A stretch of DNA of 64,000 nt from Oerskovia paurometabola. GTDB lineage: Bacteria; Actinomycetota; Actinomycetes; Actinomycetales; Cellulomonadaceae. The stretch spans positions 1,426,001 through 1,490,000 of the forward strand of contig NZ_JAFBBV010000001.1 in the NCBI RefSeq assembly GCF_016907365.1, given 5' to 3'. The position numbers and the translations under genes were made by a program. The notes under the pieces were generated by a model that worked only from the letters and a program-made list of their open reading frames with translations, was not told where the DNA came from and made no database searches. Below, piece after piece: positions 15,817-24,322 of this stretch (the first letter of the stretch is position 1; each line of letters starts with the position of its first letter).

Positions 15817-17462
15817 TTGCCGACCACCACCTTGTCACCGGGCTCGAGGGGGTCGTCGGACGAGACGATCTCGACGAACCCACCGGCAGCGAGGCCGGTC
15901 GTGACCGGCACGAGGTCGGTCGCCCGGTCCTTGCCCGTGCCCTTGCTCGGGCTGGCGGCGTCGCCGCGCAGGACCTCGACCCGGGACTCGCCGCCCGGCC
16001 CGGCGGTCAGCGCCGCGAGCGGCACGGCGAGCACCTCTCCGTCGGTCGAGCTCACCGGGATCGTGAGCCGGAGGTTGCTCCCCTGCAAGAGGGTGATCTG
16101 CTCCGGCGTCAGTGCGTCCGGCGCGAGCGAGACCGTGAAGCGGGCGCCCTTCTTGGCCTCGGCGCCCGACTCCTTGCCCTCGCCGTCCGCCTTGCGGGCC
16201 TCGACCGACGTCACGGTCGCGGTCCCCTCCGAGTCGTCCGGCAGGGTGAAGGTCGCCTTGGCCCCCGGCGTGAGGAGCTCGGCGTCAGAGGCACCGGCCG
16301 ACGCCTCGATGACGAGCGTCGCCCCGGAGACCGCCATCACGGGGCCCGAGATCGTCGCGCCGCGCTCCACGAGCACCTCGTCGACGCGTCGCGGCAGGCC
16401 GGAGAGGAAGAGCACCTCGCTCGCAGGCAGCGCGGTCAACGTCTGCGTGCGGGCCTCGCCCAGCGCCTTCTTGGCGTCGTCCAGCTGGCGTTGCGCCCTG
16501 GTGACCGCGGCGGTCTGTGCCGCGACGTCCTTCGGCTTGTCGAGCGCAGCCCGCTGCGCCCGCGCGAGCGTGAGCGCGTCCTGCGCGCCCGCGACGTCCC
16601 CTGGCTGGGGCGGTGTCCCGGGCTCGGCTGCGGGGTCCGTCGTCCCGGCCTGTGCGGCGGCCAGGGCTCGCTCGGCCCCCCGCACGGCGTTGTCCGCCTC
16701 GAGCTTCTCGACCTCGGTCGCTCCTCCCCTCGACGTCGAGAGGTCCGCGCGAGCCGAGGTGAGCGCGTCCTCGGCGTCCTTGACCCCCTGGGTCGCGGCC
16801 TCCACGCCGTCCTTCGCCTCGTCGCCGCTCGACGGCGAGGGATACCCGACGTTCGCGTAGAGCTTGTCGACCGCGGTCGCCGTCGCGGCGTCGTAGACGT
16901 TGCTGTCGGCCTTCCCCGGGTCGATCCCGACCGCGGTGAGGGCCGCCTTGAGCTGGGCGACGTCCGGGCCCGAGACCCCCACGCGCAGGGTCCGGTAGGC
17001 GGGGAGCTCGCCGGGCAGGACGATGACCGGGCGCCCCGAGACCTCCAGGGCGATCGACGTCTGGCCGAGCTCGGCCCCGAGTGCCGGGACCTGCCCGGTC
17101 ACGACCGCGGGACCGCCGAGGTCCGCGGTCTCGACCTTCACCTGGACGGCGTCGTCGTACTTGACGTCTCCGCGCAGCGTCACGTCGTTCGCGATGACCT
17201 TCTTCTCGACCGGGACGGTGATGAGCCCGGCGTCGGGGGCCTTGGCGTCTGCGGCAGCCTGCGCGGGGGAGACGACCAGGCGGCTCACGACGATGCCTGC
17301 CAGCAGGCTCAGGACGGCGATCCCGGCGACGAGCCAGATGAGGCGGTGGCCCCGCAGCCCGGTACCGGGTGCGTCGACGGCCGCCCCGCCCGCCTGCGCA
17401 CCCTCGACGTCGGTCGCCGGGGTGCCGCTGGTGCGGTCTGCGCGGGAGCGAGAGAGCCTCAC
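15813..17462 (-). CDS. Membrane-fusion-type adaptor 1 with peptidoglycan-binding-like domain
   Basis: Membrane-anchored adaptor of 549 residues for the adjacent ATPase and permease. One helix (about 40-63, LIWLVAGIAVLSLLAGIVV) anchors it. A split lipoyl/barrel-like region (about 75-160) is followed by a PG_binding_1-like segment (about 160-205, LRVGVSGPDVAQLKAAL). A long charged coiled-coil hairpin (about 215-340), interrupted by a Pro-rich stretch, comes next, and then barrel and C-terminal beta domains. In a Gram-positive cell there is no outer membrane channel, so the PG-binding part may hold the complex in the wall (inference). The GTG start overlaps the upstream lipoprotein stop by 4 bp. 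Confidence 0.82.
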   Translation of the reverse strand: MRLSRSRADRTSGTPATDVEGAQAGGAAVDAPGTGLRGHRLIWLVAGIAVLSLLAGIVVSRLVVSPAQAAADAKAPDAGLITVPVEKKVIANDVTLRGDVKYDDAVQVKVETADLGGPAVVTGQVPALGAELGQTSIALEVSGRPVIVLPGELPAYRTLRVGVSGPDVAQLKAALTAVGIDPGKADSNVYDAATATAVDKLYANVGYPSPSSGDEAKDGVEAATQGVKDAEDALTSARADLSTSRGGATEVEKLEADNAVRGAERALAAAQAGTTDPAAEPGTPPQPGDVAGAQDALTLARAQRAALDKPKDVAAQTAAVTRAQRQLDDAKKALGEARTQTLTALPASEVLFLSGLPRRVDEVLVERGATISGPVMAVSGATLVIEASAGASDAELLTPGAKATFTLPDDSEGTATVTSVEARKADGEGKESGAEAKKGARFTVSLAPDALTPEQITLLQGSNLRLTIPVSSTDGEVLAVPLAALTAGPGGESRVEVLRGDAASPSKGTGKDRATDLVPVTTGLAAGGFVEIVSSDDPLEPGDKVVVGK

Positions 17463-18436
17463 TTCTCGAGCTCCTTGTAGGCGGCGGCCACGCGGTCCAG
17501 GAGGTCCTTGTTCTCGTCGACGAACGTCTTCTCGAGCTCGAACTGGACCGTGCGGTGGACGTCCTGGTACCCCACCTTCTCCTGGCAGGCGTAGTCGGCC
17601 ACGGCCGTGCTCCTCTCCTCCTCCTGGAGCGTGGTCAGCTCGTCCTCGCTGGGGCCCTCGCCGGTCTCGTTGTCGTACAGGGCGTTGGACGCCTCCATGA
17701 AGTAGTCCATGGCCGCCTGCGGAGTGGTGTGGTCCAGTCCGGCCTCAGCCATGCAGTCGGACCACTTCGCGGCGGCCTCGGTCAGCTTCGGCGACTTCTC
17801 GACGTCCTCGTAGAGCTTGGTGGTGGCCTCGCTGAACGCGGTCATCTCCTCGGACTCCCAGAGCTCCTGCTCGCCGCCGCTCGCCTCGTCCTGGGCGATT
17901 CCCTGACAGCCCATCTCTTCGGGGGTGAACTGCGGCATCTCGCCGTTCTCGTCGGGCTCGGCCGAGCTCATGGCACCGTAGAGGGCCTCGTAGTAGGCGT
18001 TCATCTCGGTCTCGGACATCGACGCGAGATACTCCTGGTTCGGGTCGACGAACGAGTCCATCTCGGCCTGCTCCTCCTCGGTCGGCTCCTGGTAGATGGT
18101 CATGCCGTAGCCGTACTCGGCGGCGTACTTCTCCGGGTCGTGCTCCTCCTCGTCGAAGGTGACCATGCCGGCGCTGTGGTCGACCGGGATGTACTCGAAG
18201 CCCTGCTCGACCATGCAGGCGGCCGTGAGCTCCTCGGTCTTGCGGTTCTGCTCCTCCCACTTCTTCTGCTGCGCCTCGCTGTCGAGGTCGCCGCTGATGG
18301 ACTCGTAGAACGCGGTCAGCGGGCTGTCCTCGTCGGCGGAGGGCGCGTCGGCGCCGCCCCCGCAGGCAGTGAGCAGGAGCATCCCGGTGAGGCTGAGTGC
18401 CGTGATCGCGGCGGGCCGTGTCGAGGGTCGACGCAT
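17459..18436 (-). CDS. Four-cysteine lipoprotein A of the MacAB locus
   Basis: Unrecognised exported lipoprotein of 325 residues. A type II signal ends at the lipobox LLTAC with lipidated Cys25. The mature part is very acidic (Glu/Asp-rich) and largely helical, with four spaced cysteines (AACMVEQGF, MGCQGIAQDE, WSDCMAEAG, YACQEKVG). It is a paralogue of the gene immediately upstream: all four Cys contexts, the AAEYGYG segment and the C-terminal helix FELEKTFVDENKDLLDR are shared. The four cysteines could form two disulfides outside the cell. The stop overlaps the adaptor start, which ties it to the ABC complex as a likely surface partner or substrate sensor. The start has GAAGGA upstream. Confidence 0.8.
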   Translation of the reverse strand: MRRPSTRPAAITALSLTGMLLLTACGGGADAPSADEDSPLTAFYESISGDLDSEAQQKKWEEQNRKTEELTAACMVEQGFEYIPVDHSAGMVTFDEEEHDPEKYAAEYGYGMTIYQEPTEEEQAEMDSFVDPNQEYLASMSETEMNAYYEALYGAMSSAEPDENGEMPQFTPEEMGCQGIAQDEASGGEQELWESEEMTAFSEATTKLYEDVEKSPKLTEAAAKWSDCMAEAGLDHTTPQAAMDYFMEASNALYDNETGEGPSEDELTTLQEEERSTAVADYACQEKVGYQDVHRTVQFELEKTFVDENKDLLDRVAAAYKELEK

Positions 18437-18504
18437 GGTGCATTCCTTCGTTCGGTGGGAAGTGGTGGGTTGGCGTGCGTGGGGGGACGTCTCGTCGGAC
18501 GAGC

Positions 18505-19512
18505 TCATGGCGCGTCCCAGCCGGAGACCTTCTCGAACTGGGCGACCGCCTGCTCGACGAGCTCCCGGTTCTCGGTGAGGAAGTCCGCCTCGAGGTCGTG
18601 GCGGACCGTCTGCTGCTGCGCGTCGTAGTCGATCTCCGTGCGGCACGCGAGGTCCGCGGTCGCGGTCGCCAGCTCTCGCTGCTGCAGCGCGGCGTACGCG
18701 GGGTTCTCCAGGGTTGCGCTCTCGAGGGTCGGGAAGTCCGTGGTGAGCTCCGTGACGATCGACTGCAGGGCGTCGTCGGGGTGGCTGAAGCCGACGATCC
18801 CGGCGTCGGACATGCAGTCGGCCCACTGCTCGTGGGTGGCCGCGAGCCGCGGGTCGTCGGCGACGCGGACGTCGATCTGCGCCATGGAGGCCTGCAGGGC
18901 CTCGAGCTCCGGGGTGAACAGGAACGAGGCGGGGTCGGGGCCGACCTCGTCCTCGGCGATCGCCCGGCACCCTCGGTCCTCGGTGGCGACGCTCTTGCGG
19001 ACGTCCTCGGTGCCGGTCGCGGGGTCGGCGCCCCACAGGGCCGAGTCGTACGCCGCCTTCTGCGCGGCGGACAGCGCGTCGACGAGGTCCTGCTGCGGGT
19101 CTCCCTGCTCCTCGAGCAACCGTTCACCCTCGGTGATCTCCTCGGTGCGACCGGGGGAGTCGGTCACGCCGTAGCCGTACTCGGCGGCGTACTCGGGGGT
19201 GCCTTGCTGCGGGGCGCCGTCGAGGTCGGCGACGGTGACGACCGGCAGGTCGGGAACGTAGTCGAACCCCTGGGCCTTCATGCAGTCCGCGATGGCGTCC
19301 TCGTGCCTCGCCACCCAGTCGATCTGGGAATTCTCCTCGAGGAAGGTGTCGAACCTCGCGAACAGCGTCAGGTCGAGAGGCGACTGCTCGCTCTCCGGTG
19401 CCGTGCATGCCGCGAGCGACAGTCCGGCGAGGAGCGCGAGGACCGGGGCCCTCGCGGGCGCTGGCCGGGCGCGCCCGGGCCCGGACGGCCGGGTGGATGA
19501 CGGTAGGTTCAT
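18505..19512 (-). CDS. Four-cysteine lipoprotein B of the MacAB locus
   Basis: Unrecognised lipoprotein of 335 residues. The signal ends at LSLAAC with lipidated Cys36. It is homologous to the next gene: conserved elements are DCMKAQGFDYVP, AAEYGYGVT, GCRAIAEDE, WADCMSDAGI and ACRTEIDYDAQQQ followed by a helix ending in LTENRELVEQ. It is less acidic than its paralogue and has a longer Pro/Arg-rich n-region. The 68-bp gap to lipoprotein A has no terminator, so the two are probably co-transcribed. The pairing and retention of all four cysteines suggest two non-identical subunits of one surface assembly. Function unknown. Confidence 0.78.
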   Translation of the reverse strand: MNLPSSTRPSGPGRARPAPARAPVLALLAGLSLAACTAPESEQSPLDLTLFARFDTFLEENSQIDWVARHEDAIADCMKAQGFDYVPDLPVVTVADLDGAPQQGTPEYAAEYGYGVTDSPGRTEEITEGERLLEEQGDPQQDLVDALSAAQKAAYDSALWGADPATGTEDVRKSVATEDRGCRAIAEDEVGPDPASFLFTPELEALQASMAQIDVRVADDPRLAATHEQWADCMSDAGIVGFSHPDDALQSIVTELTTDFPTLESATLENPAYAALQQRELATATADLACRTEIDYDAQQQTVRHDLEADFLTENRELVEQAVAQFEKVSGWDAP

Positions 19513-19582
19513 GCGGTGCCCCCCCTAGGACATGCGTGTCGACACTGCGCGCGGCCTCGACCGCGGTGGTTCGTCGGGCTCT

Positions 19583-19617
19583 GGGAGGGCGTGCGCTGCT
19601 GTGCGGCACGCCCTCCC
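19583..19617. terminator. Hairpin terminator between the two MacAB sets
   Basis: A perfect 12-bp stem (19583-19594 with 19606-19617) with an 11-nt loop begins 13 bp beyond the stop of permease 2. It separates the upstream MacAB set from the lipoprotein-MacAB operon, at least partly. Confidence 0.65.
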
Positions 19618-19629
19618 ACGAGCGTCGGG

Positions 19630-20829
19630 TCAGTAGCGGATGGCGTCGATCACCTTGACCCGGACCGCGACGAGCGCGGGGATCAGACCGGCGAGAGCGC
19701 CCACGCTGACTGCCGCGACCATGCCGGTCACGGCGGCGGAGACCGGGAAGCCCGGCTGGTCCTGGACGGGCGAGCCCATCATGGTGTCGAGCGGGACGTT
19801 GTGCAGGATCACGATCGCGAGCGAGACCCCGACGACCCCGGCCACGACGGTCGCGACGACGCTCTCCATGAGCACCGAGAAGAAGACCCGACCGGAGGAC
19901 GCCCCGAAGCTGCGGCGGATGCCGATCTCGCGGATCCGGTAGCGCACGGTGACGAGCGCGATGTTGACGAGGCCGAGGCCGCCCAGCAGGAGCGCGACCG
20001 CGCTCACGCCCAGGATGACCCACTTGGTGGCCCCGTCGATCATGTTCATCTCCGGGCTGTCCATGCGGGACACGTCGACCTGCGCCCCGGCGATGGCACC
20101 GGACAGGTCACGGCGGACCGCGTGGGTGAGCGCGTCGACGGTGTCGGTCGGGACCCAGAGCTCGAGCATCGGCGGCCCCGCGTTCATGAGCGACTCGGGG
20201 GTGCTCCACCGCAGCTTGGACTCGACGAGCATGTACGCGCTCGGCGACTCGCCCGGCCAGGTGTTGGCGTAGGAGCCGATGATCGTCGCCTCGACCGGGT
20301 TCTCTCCGCCGATCGTGATCGTCGGATGGTCCTCGATACGCTGGCCGAGCGCGTCGAGGAACGCCTGGTTGACGACGAGCGCGGGGGAGAGGTTGTCGGC
20401 GTCGCTCTCGGTGAACCACCGGCCGCCGTCCACCACGAAGCGGTGCATGGTGGCCCAGTCGGCGCTGACCGCGTTCGTCTGCGTCGGCATGGTCCCGCCG
20501 GGGAACCGGAAGGTCGTCTCGGACCACATGACCATGGACGAGTACTCGACCTCGTAGCGGGCCGCGATGTCCTCGTAGGCGGCGACGTACTCCTCGACGC
20601 CCGGGATCTCCTGACCCGTCGGGTACGCCGAGACGCTGAGGGTCGCCGGGCGGCCGCTCCAGCGTTCGTTGGCCTCGGCCGACACCTGGCGCAGCATGTC
20701 GCCCGCCGCCGTGATGGTCGTGATCGCGCAGACCGCGACCGCGACCCCGATGAGCGCGAGCAGCACCCGGAGCTTGTGGACCCGCAGCTCGTCCCACGCC
20801 TCGGCCAGGGCACCGAAGAAGCCGGTCAC
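19630..20829 (-). CDS. MacB-like ABC permease 2 (FtsX domain)
   Basis: Membrane subunit of 399 residues, same family as permease 1 but diverged. Helix 1 lies at about 20-43 (VLLALIGVAVAVCAITTIT), the extracytoplasmic domain at about 45-265, and three helices at about 270-395 with the FtsX signature REIGIRRSFGASSGR. The external domain is rich in Trp, Tyr and Met and differs strongly from that of permease 1, so the two systems probably act on different targets. The GTG start overlaps the ATPase 2 stop by 4 bp. It is the last gene of its set and is followed by a hairpin. Confidence 0.9.
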   Translation of the reverse strand: MTGFFGALAEAWDELRVHKLRVLLALIGVAVAVCAITTITAAGDMLRQVSAEANERWSGRPATLSVSAYPTGQEIPGVEEYVAAYEDIAARYEVEYSSMVMWSETTFRFPGGTMPTQTNAVSADWATMHRFVVDGGRWFTESDADNLSPALVVNQAFLDALGQRIEDHPTITIGGENPVEATIIGSYANTWPGESPSAYMLVESKLRWSTPESLMNAGPPMLELWVPTDTVDALTHAVRRDLSGAIAGAQVDVSRMDSPEMNMIDGATKWVILGVSAVALLLGGLGLVNIALVTVRYRIREIGIRRSFGASSGRVFFSVLMESVVATVVAGVVGVSLAIVILHNVPLDTMMGSPVQDQPGFPVSAAVTGMVAAVSVGALAGLIPALVAVRVKVIDAIRY

Positions 20830-21713
20830 GAGGCCACCACCGAGTCGTCGAAGAGCCCGTCGACGCCGGTGCGGGGACGGGGCGTCCCGGCCGGCTCGGC
20901 GCCTGCCGCCGGGGCGGGCGCGACCGGGCCCAGCGTGACGGCGACGTGCTCCGCCTGGTGGTCCTCGCCGTCGGGCACGTGCTCCATGCCGGAGCCCAGG
21001 CCGTCGAGGGAGCCCGCGCTGCGCGCTCCGATCGCGATGGGCGTGAGGACCCCCTCGGCGAGCCGGAAGTGGCGCTTGGCGCGCGAGGCGACCGCGAGGT
21101 CGTGCGTGATGGCGATCAGGGCGGACCCGTTCTCCTGGGCGATCGTGTCGAGCAGGTCCATGACCTCGCCGCCCGTGTCGACGTCGAGAGCGCCCGTGGG
21201 CTCGTCGGCGAGGATCACGCGCGGACCACGGACCAGCGCACGGGCGATCGCGACGCGCTGCTGCTCGCCGCCCGAGAGCTTCTCCGGCATGGTGTCGAGG
21301 CGGTCGCCGAGGCCGACGCGCTCGAGCATCTCCGCCGCGAGGCGCTTGCGGGCCCAGAACTGCTTGCCCTGGGCGTAGAGCAGCGGAGCGGCGACGTTCT
21401 CGAGGGCCGTGCGTGCCTGGAGCAGGTTGAACTGCTGGAACACGAAGCCGAAGTCCGCGCCGCGCCGGCGCGCGCGCACCCGCCCCGAGAGGCGGCCGAT
21501 GGGCACGCCGTCGAGCAGGAAGTCGCCCGCCGTGGGCGTGTCGAGCAGCCCCAGGATGTTGAGCAGCGTGGACTTGCCGGTCCCCGACCGGCCGACGATC
21601 GAGACGTGCTCGCCCGCGTCGACCGTGAGGTCGATCCCGCGCAGGATCTCCAGGATCCGGTCGTCGGGGAGGCGGACCGACCGGGTCACGCCGTGCAGCT
21701 CGAGCAGGCTCAT
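20826..21713 (-). CDS. MacB/LolD-like ABC ATPase 2
   Basis: Nucleotide-binding subunit of 295 residues. Walker A is GRSGTGKST, the Q-loop FVFQQFNLLQ, the signature LSGGEQQRVAIARA and Walker B VILADEPTGALD, with the switch His in AITHD. An Arg replaces the more usual Pro in the Walker A loop (GRSGTGKST). The 75-residue C-terminal extension after the ATPase core is Pro/Ala-rich and looks unstructured. It overlaps both neighbours by 4 bp and so belongs to one translational unit with adaptor 2 and permease 2. Confidence 0.93.
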   Translation of the reverse strand: MSLLELHGVTRSVRLPDDRILEILRGIDLTVDAGEHVSIVGRSGTGKSTLLNILGLLDTPTAGDFLLDGVPIGRLSGRVRARRRGADFGFVFQQFNLLQARTALENVAAPLLYAQGKQFWARKRLAAEMLERVGLGDRLDTMPEKLSGGEQQRVAIARALVRGPRVILADEPTGALDVDTGGEVMDLLDTIAQENGSALIAITHDLAVASRAKRHFRLAEGVLTPIAIGARSAGSLDGLGSGMEHVPDGEDHQAEHVAVTLGPVAPAPAAGAEPAGTPRPRTGVDGLFDDSVVAS

Positions 21714-22735
21714 CCGGCCGAGCCCCCGTACGTCGTCATGCCCTCGTCGACCGGGGCGACGTCCTGGCCAGGAACGAACTGGAGCACGAGGTCGCCCTCG
21801 GCGACGCCCTCGACGATCTGCACCTGGGTGCCGTCGGTGATGCCGAGCTTCACGGCCGTCTCGACGGGCTCGCCGCCCTCCTCGCCCGCGAGCCAGACGT
21901 TGCCCGTCTCGACCGATCCCTGGACCGCGGTGATGGGGACGAGCAGCGCGTCCTCGGCCGAGCCGGCGGTGACCTCGAGCTTGGCCGCGAGGCCGGCGAA
22001 GACCGTGACGCCCGCAGGGACGGCACACGTGATCGACGCGGAAGGCGTCGCACCGGGCTCGGCGCCCGTCGGGTCCGGGTTCTCCGCAGGAGCCGCGGCG
22101 GCCGTGCCCATGCGCAGTCCGGTGCACGTGAAGGGCGCAGGCCCGCCGGTGACCGTCACGGTCGCCTCGGTGGGGATGGTCAGGAGCCGGAACTGCTGCT
22201 CCGGGAGCATCGAGGCGGACACCGACAGCGTGCCGGGGGAGACCGTCGCGAACGTGTCGCCGACCGCGACCTCCTGGTCCTTGATCGCGGTGAAGGTCGC
22301 GACCGAGCCGGGCGTCGTGGCCTTCATGGTGCTCTTGGTGACCTTGGGCTTGCGCTCGGTCACCGTCTCCTCGCCCGTCTCCTTGTTCGTCGTGACGAGT
22401 GGCTCCTGCGGCGTCTCGAGGGTGACTTCCAGCAGCGGGGCGCCGACCGCGACGACGTCGCCGACCTTGGCGTGCACCGCCGTGACCTTGCCGAGCTGGG
22501 TGACCTTCTCCGTGCTCGCCGGGTCCGCGACGACCTGGCCCGTGAGGGTCACGGTGTTGGTGATGGGTCCCTTGGCCACGGCCACCTGCGGCAGCGTGAC
22601 GACGGCGGAGGGGGACTCGGTGTCGCCCTCGGCCTGCGGGGCGGACTTGAAGGCGATCACGACGAGGGTGACGGCGATCACCGCCCAGATCACGATGCGA
22701 AGGGCTGGGAAGATGATCCGGCGGGTGACGCCCAC
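21710..22735 (-). CDS. Membrane-fusion-type adaptor 2
   Basis: Membrane-anchored adaptor of 341 residues. One helix lies at about 12-32 (IVIWAVIAVTLVVIAF), a lipoyl-like region at about 45-175 (KVTAVHAKVGDVVAVGAPLLEVTL), and a barrel region at about 180-320 with an inserted Pro/Ala/Gly loop and a Cys pair. It lacks the long coiled-coil and the PG-binding-like part of adaptor 1. GTG 22735 is chosen because GGAG lies about 8 nt upstream and the membrane helix begins soon after; longer frames back to 22978 have no RBS or homologous sequence. It heads the second ABC set. Confidence 0.78.
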   Translation of the reverse strand: MGVTRRIIFPALRIVIWAVIAVTLVVIAFKSAPQAEGDTESPSAVVTLPQVAVAKGPITNTVTLTGQVVADPASTEKVTQLGKVTAVHAKVGDVVAVGAPLLEVTLETPQEPLVTTNKETGEETVTERKPKVTKSTMKATTPGSVATFTAIKDQEVAVGDTFATVSPGTLSVSASMLPEQQFRLLTIPTEATVTVTGGPAPFTCTGLRMGTAAAAPAENPDPTGAEPGATPSASITCAVPAGVTVFAGLAAKLEVTAGSAEDALLVPITAVQGSVETGNVWLAGEEGGEPVETAVKLGITDGTQVQIVEGVAEGDLVLQFVPGQDVAPVDEGMTTYGGSAG

Positions 22736-23039
22736 GGCAGGTCTCCAGGTGAATCCGATGAGCAGGAAGCTCAAGGTCTTGGCATGCTCCGGGAAGCCTA
22801 GGGGGGCCGATTCGGCCCGCGTATCCACCTCAGGTATGAGATGTCTGCGCAGAAGATCACGATCAGGTGTGGTTCCTGCCGTGATGCGTTGTCGATGCCC
22901 CCCTGGGCGACCGGCGCTGGTCACGCTTCTGACGAACGATGTGGGCACCCTACACCCGGGACAGGTGTGCCAGGTCACACGGGTGGTTCGGACCGCGCTG
23001 ACGTCCGCGCGCGTCGTCGAGCGCGGGCGTGAGACACGG
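22736..23039. other. Intergenic region upstream of adaptor 2
   Basis: This stretch should contain the promoter of the adaptor 2-ATPase-permease set on the minus strand. I see no convincing -35/-10 pair, no RNA structure and no supported ORF. Short repeats such as CCTGAGGTGGAT occur on the minus strand near 22830, but none is diagnostic. Confidence 0.5.
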
Positions 23040-23072
23040 CGAAGGCCCGCCCCCGGGGGAGACGGGCCTTCG
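23040..23072. terminator. Terminator of the mrp gene
   Basis: CGAAGGCCCG at 23040-23049 pairs perfectly with 23063-23072 around a GC-rich loop, 27 bp downstream of the minus-strand mrp stop. Confidence 0.8.
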
Positions 23073-23099
23073 CGACGTTCGGGCGGTGGAGGGGCGGGG

Positions 23100-24293
23100 T
23101 CAGACGGGAGAGAGACCCAGCCGTCGACCCGCGAGGCCGCGGCTGCGGGCGGCCAGGTTGCGCGCGACGCCGCGCAGGGCGACGGCCGCAGGGGAGTCGG
23201 GGTCCGAGAGCGTCACGGGGGTGCCGTCGTCCCCGGCCTCGCGCAGCGACATGTCCAGGGGGACCTGCCCGAGCAGCTCGACCGGTCCGCCCGTCGCGGC
23301 CGTGAGGTTCGCCGCGACCTTCGCCCCGCCGCCGGCCCCGAACAGCTCGAGCCGTGACCCGTCCGGCTGCTCGAGCCACGACATGTTCTCGACGACGCCC
23401 ACGATCCCCTGCTGGGTCTGTGTCGCGATCGATCCCGCACGCTCCGCGACCTCGGCGGCCGCGACCTGCGGGGTCGTCACGACGAGGATCTCGCTGGTCG
23501 GCAGGAGCTGCGCGACCGAGATCGCGATGTCGCCCGTGCCGGGCGGCAGGTCGAGGAGCAGGACGTCGAGGTCGCCCCAGTACACGTCCGCGAGGAACTG
23601 CTGGAGCGCCCGGTGGAGCATGGGGCCGCGCCAGATCACGGGCTGTCCCTGCGGCACGAACATGCCGATCGAGACGACCTTGACCCCGTGGGCGACGGGC
23701 GGCAGGAGCATGTTGTCGACGCGTGTGGGCTGGCGGTCCACACCGAGCATGCGGGGGATCGAGAAGCCGTAGATGTCGGCGTCGACGACCCCCACGCTGA
23801 GCCCGTCCGCGGCCAGGGCGACCGCGAGGTTCGCGGTCACCGAGGACTTGCCGACGCCACCCTTGCCCGACGCGATCGCGTACACCTTGGTCAGCGAGCC
23901 GGGCTTGGCGAAGGGGATCTCGGGCTCGCCCACGCCTCCGCGCAGCATGGTGCGCAGCTCGGTGCGCTGCTCTGCGCTCATGACGCCGAGGTCGACGCTC
24001 ACCTCGCCCACGCCCGGCACGGTCTGCGCCGCGGCCGTGACGTCCTTGACGAGGGTCGACTTCATGGGGCAGCCCGCCACGGTCAGGTCGACGCCGACGA
24101 CGACGCGCGCGCCGCCTGCCGCAGTGCCGTCCCCGGGCGCGGCGCCCTCGGCGCCCCCCGTCACCTCGACCGACCGGACCATCCCGAGCTCGGTGATGGG
24201 GCGCCGGATCTCCGGGTCCATCACCTGGGTCAGAGCCGTCCGGACGAGATCCTCGAGAACGTCGGTCGTGGGTGTTGCAGAGCCGCCAGCCAT
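23100..24293 (-). CDS. Mrp/ApbC-type P-loop ATPase
   Basis: Cytosolic ATPase of 397 residues implicated in Fe-S cluster carriage. An N-terminal MIP18/DUF59 domain (about 8-115, MDPEIRRPITELGMV and TVAGCPMK) is joined to a ParA/MinD-type ATPase with deviant Walker A ASGKGGVGKSS (141-151), VDADIYG and LDLPPGTGD. The CxxC pair found in many Mrp proteins after ENMS is absent: the sequence there is ENMSWLEQPDGS. That may be normal for actinobacterial members. ATG 24293 has -10-like TAGGAT exactly 6 nt upstream on the minus strand and no SD, so it is probably leaderless. It is divergent from the next gene by 35 bp. Confidence 0.92.
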   Translation of the reverse strand: MAGGSATPTTDVLEDLVRTALTQVMDPEIRRPITELGMVRSVEVTGGAEGAAPGDGTAAGGARVVVGVDLTVAGCPMKSTLVKDVTAAAQTVPGVGEVSVDLGVMSAEQRTELRTMLRGGVGEPEIPFAKPGSLTKVYAIASGKGGVGKSSVTANLAVALAADGLSVGVVDADIYGFSIPRMLGVDRQPTRVDNMLLPPVAHGVKVVSIGMFVPQGQPVIWRGPMLHRALQQFLADVYWGDLDVLLLDLPPGTGDIAISVAQLLPTSEILVVTTPQVAAAEVAERAGSIATQTQQGIVGVVENMSWLEQPDGSRLELFGAGGGAKVAANLTAATGGPVELLGQVPLDMSLREAGDDGTPVTLSDPDSPAAVALRGVARNLAARSRGLAGRRLGLSPV

Positions 24294-24299
24294 GGCCCC

Positions 24300-24305
24300 A
24301 TCCTA
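24300..24305 (-). promoter_or_regulatory. -10-like hexamer, leaderless start of mrp
   Basis: TAGGAT on the minus strand, 6 nt before ATG 24293. It lies only 11 bp from the -10-like box of the divergent gene. Confidence 0.6.
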
Positions 24306-24316
24306 AGCGGGCCCGC

Positions 24317-24322
24317 TAGCGT
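24317..24322 (+). promoter_or_regulatory. -10-like hexamer, leaderless start of the 24329 gene
   Basis: TAGCGT is followed by 6 nt and ATG 24329, with no SD. The two divergent promoters in this 35-bp gap must overlap, because each -35 position falls in or next to the other gene's start. Confidence 0.6.
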
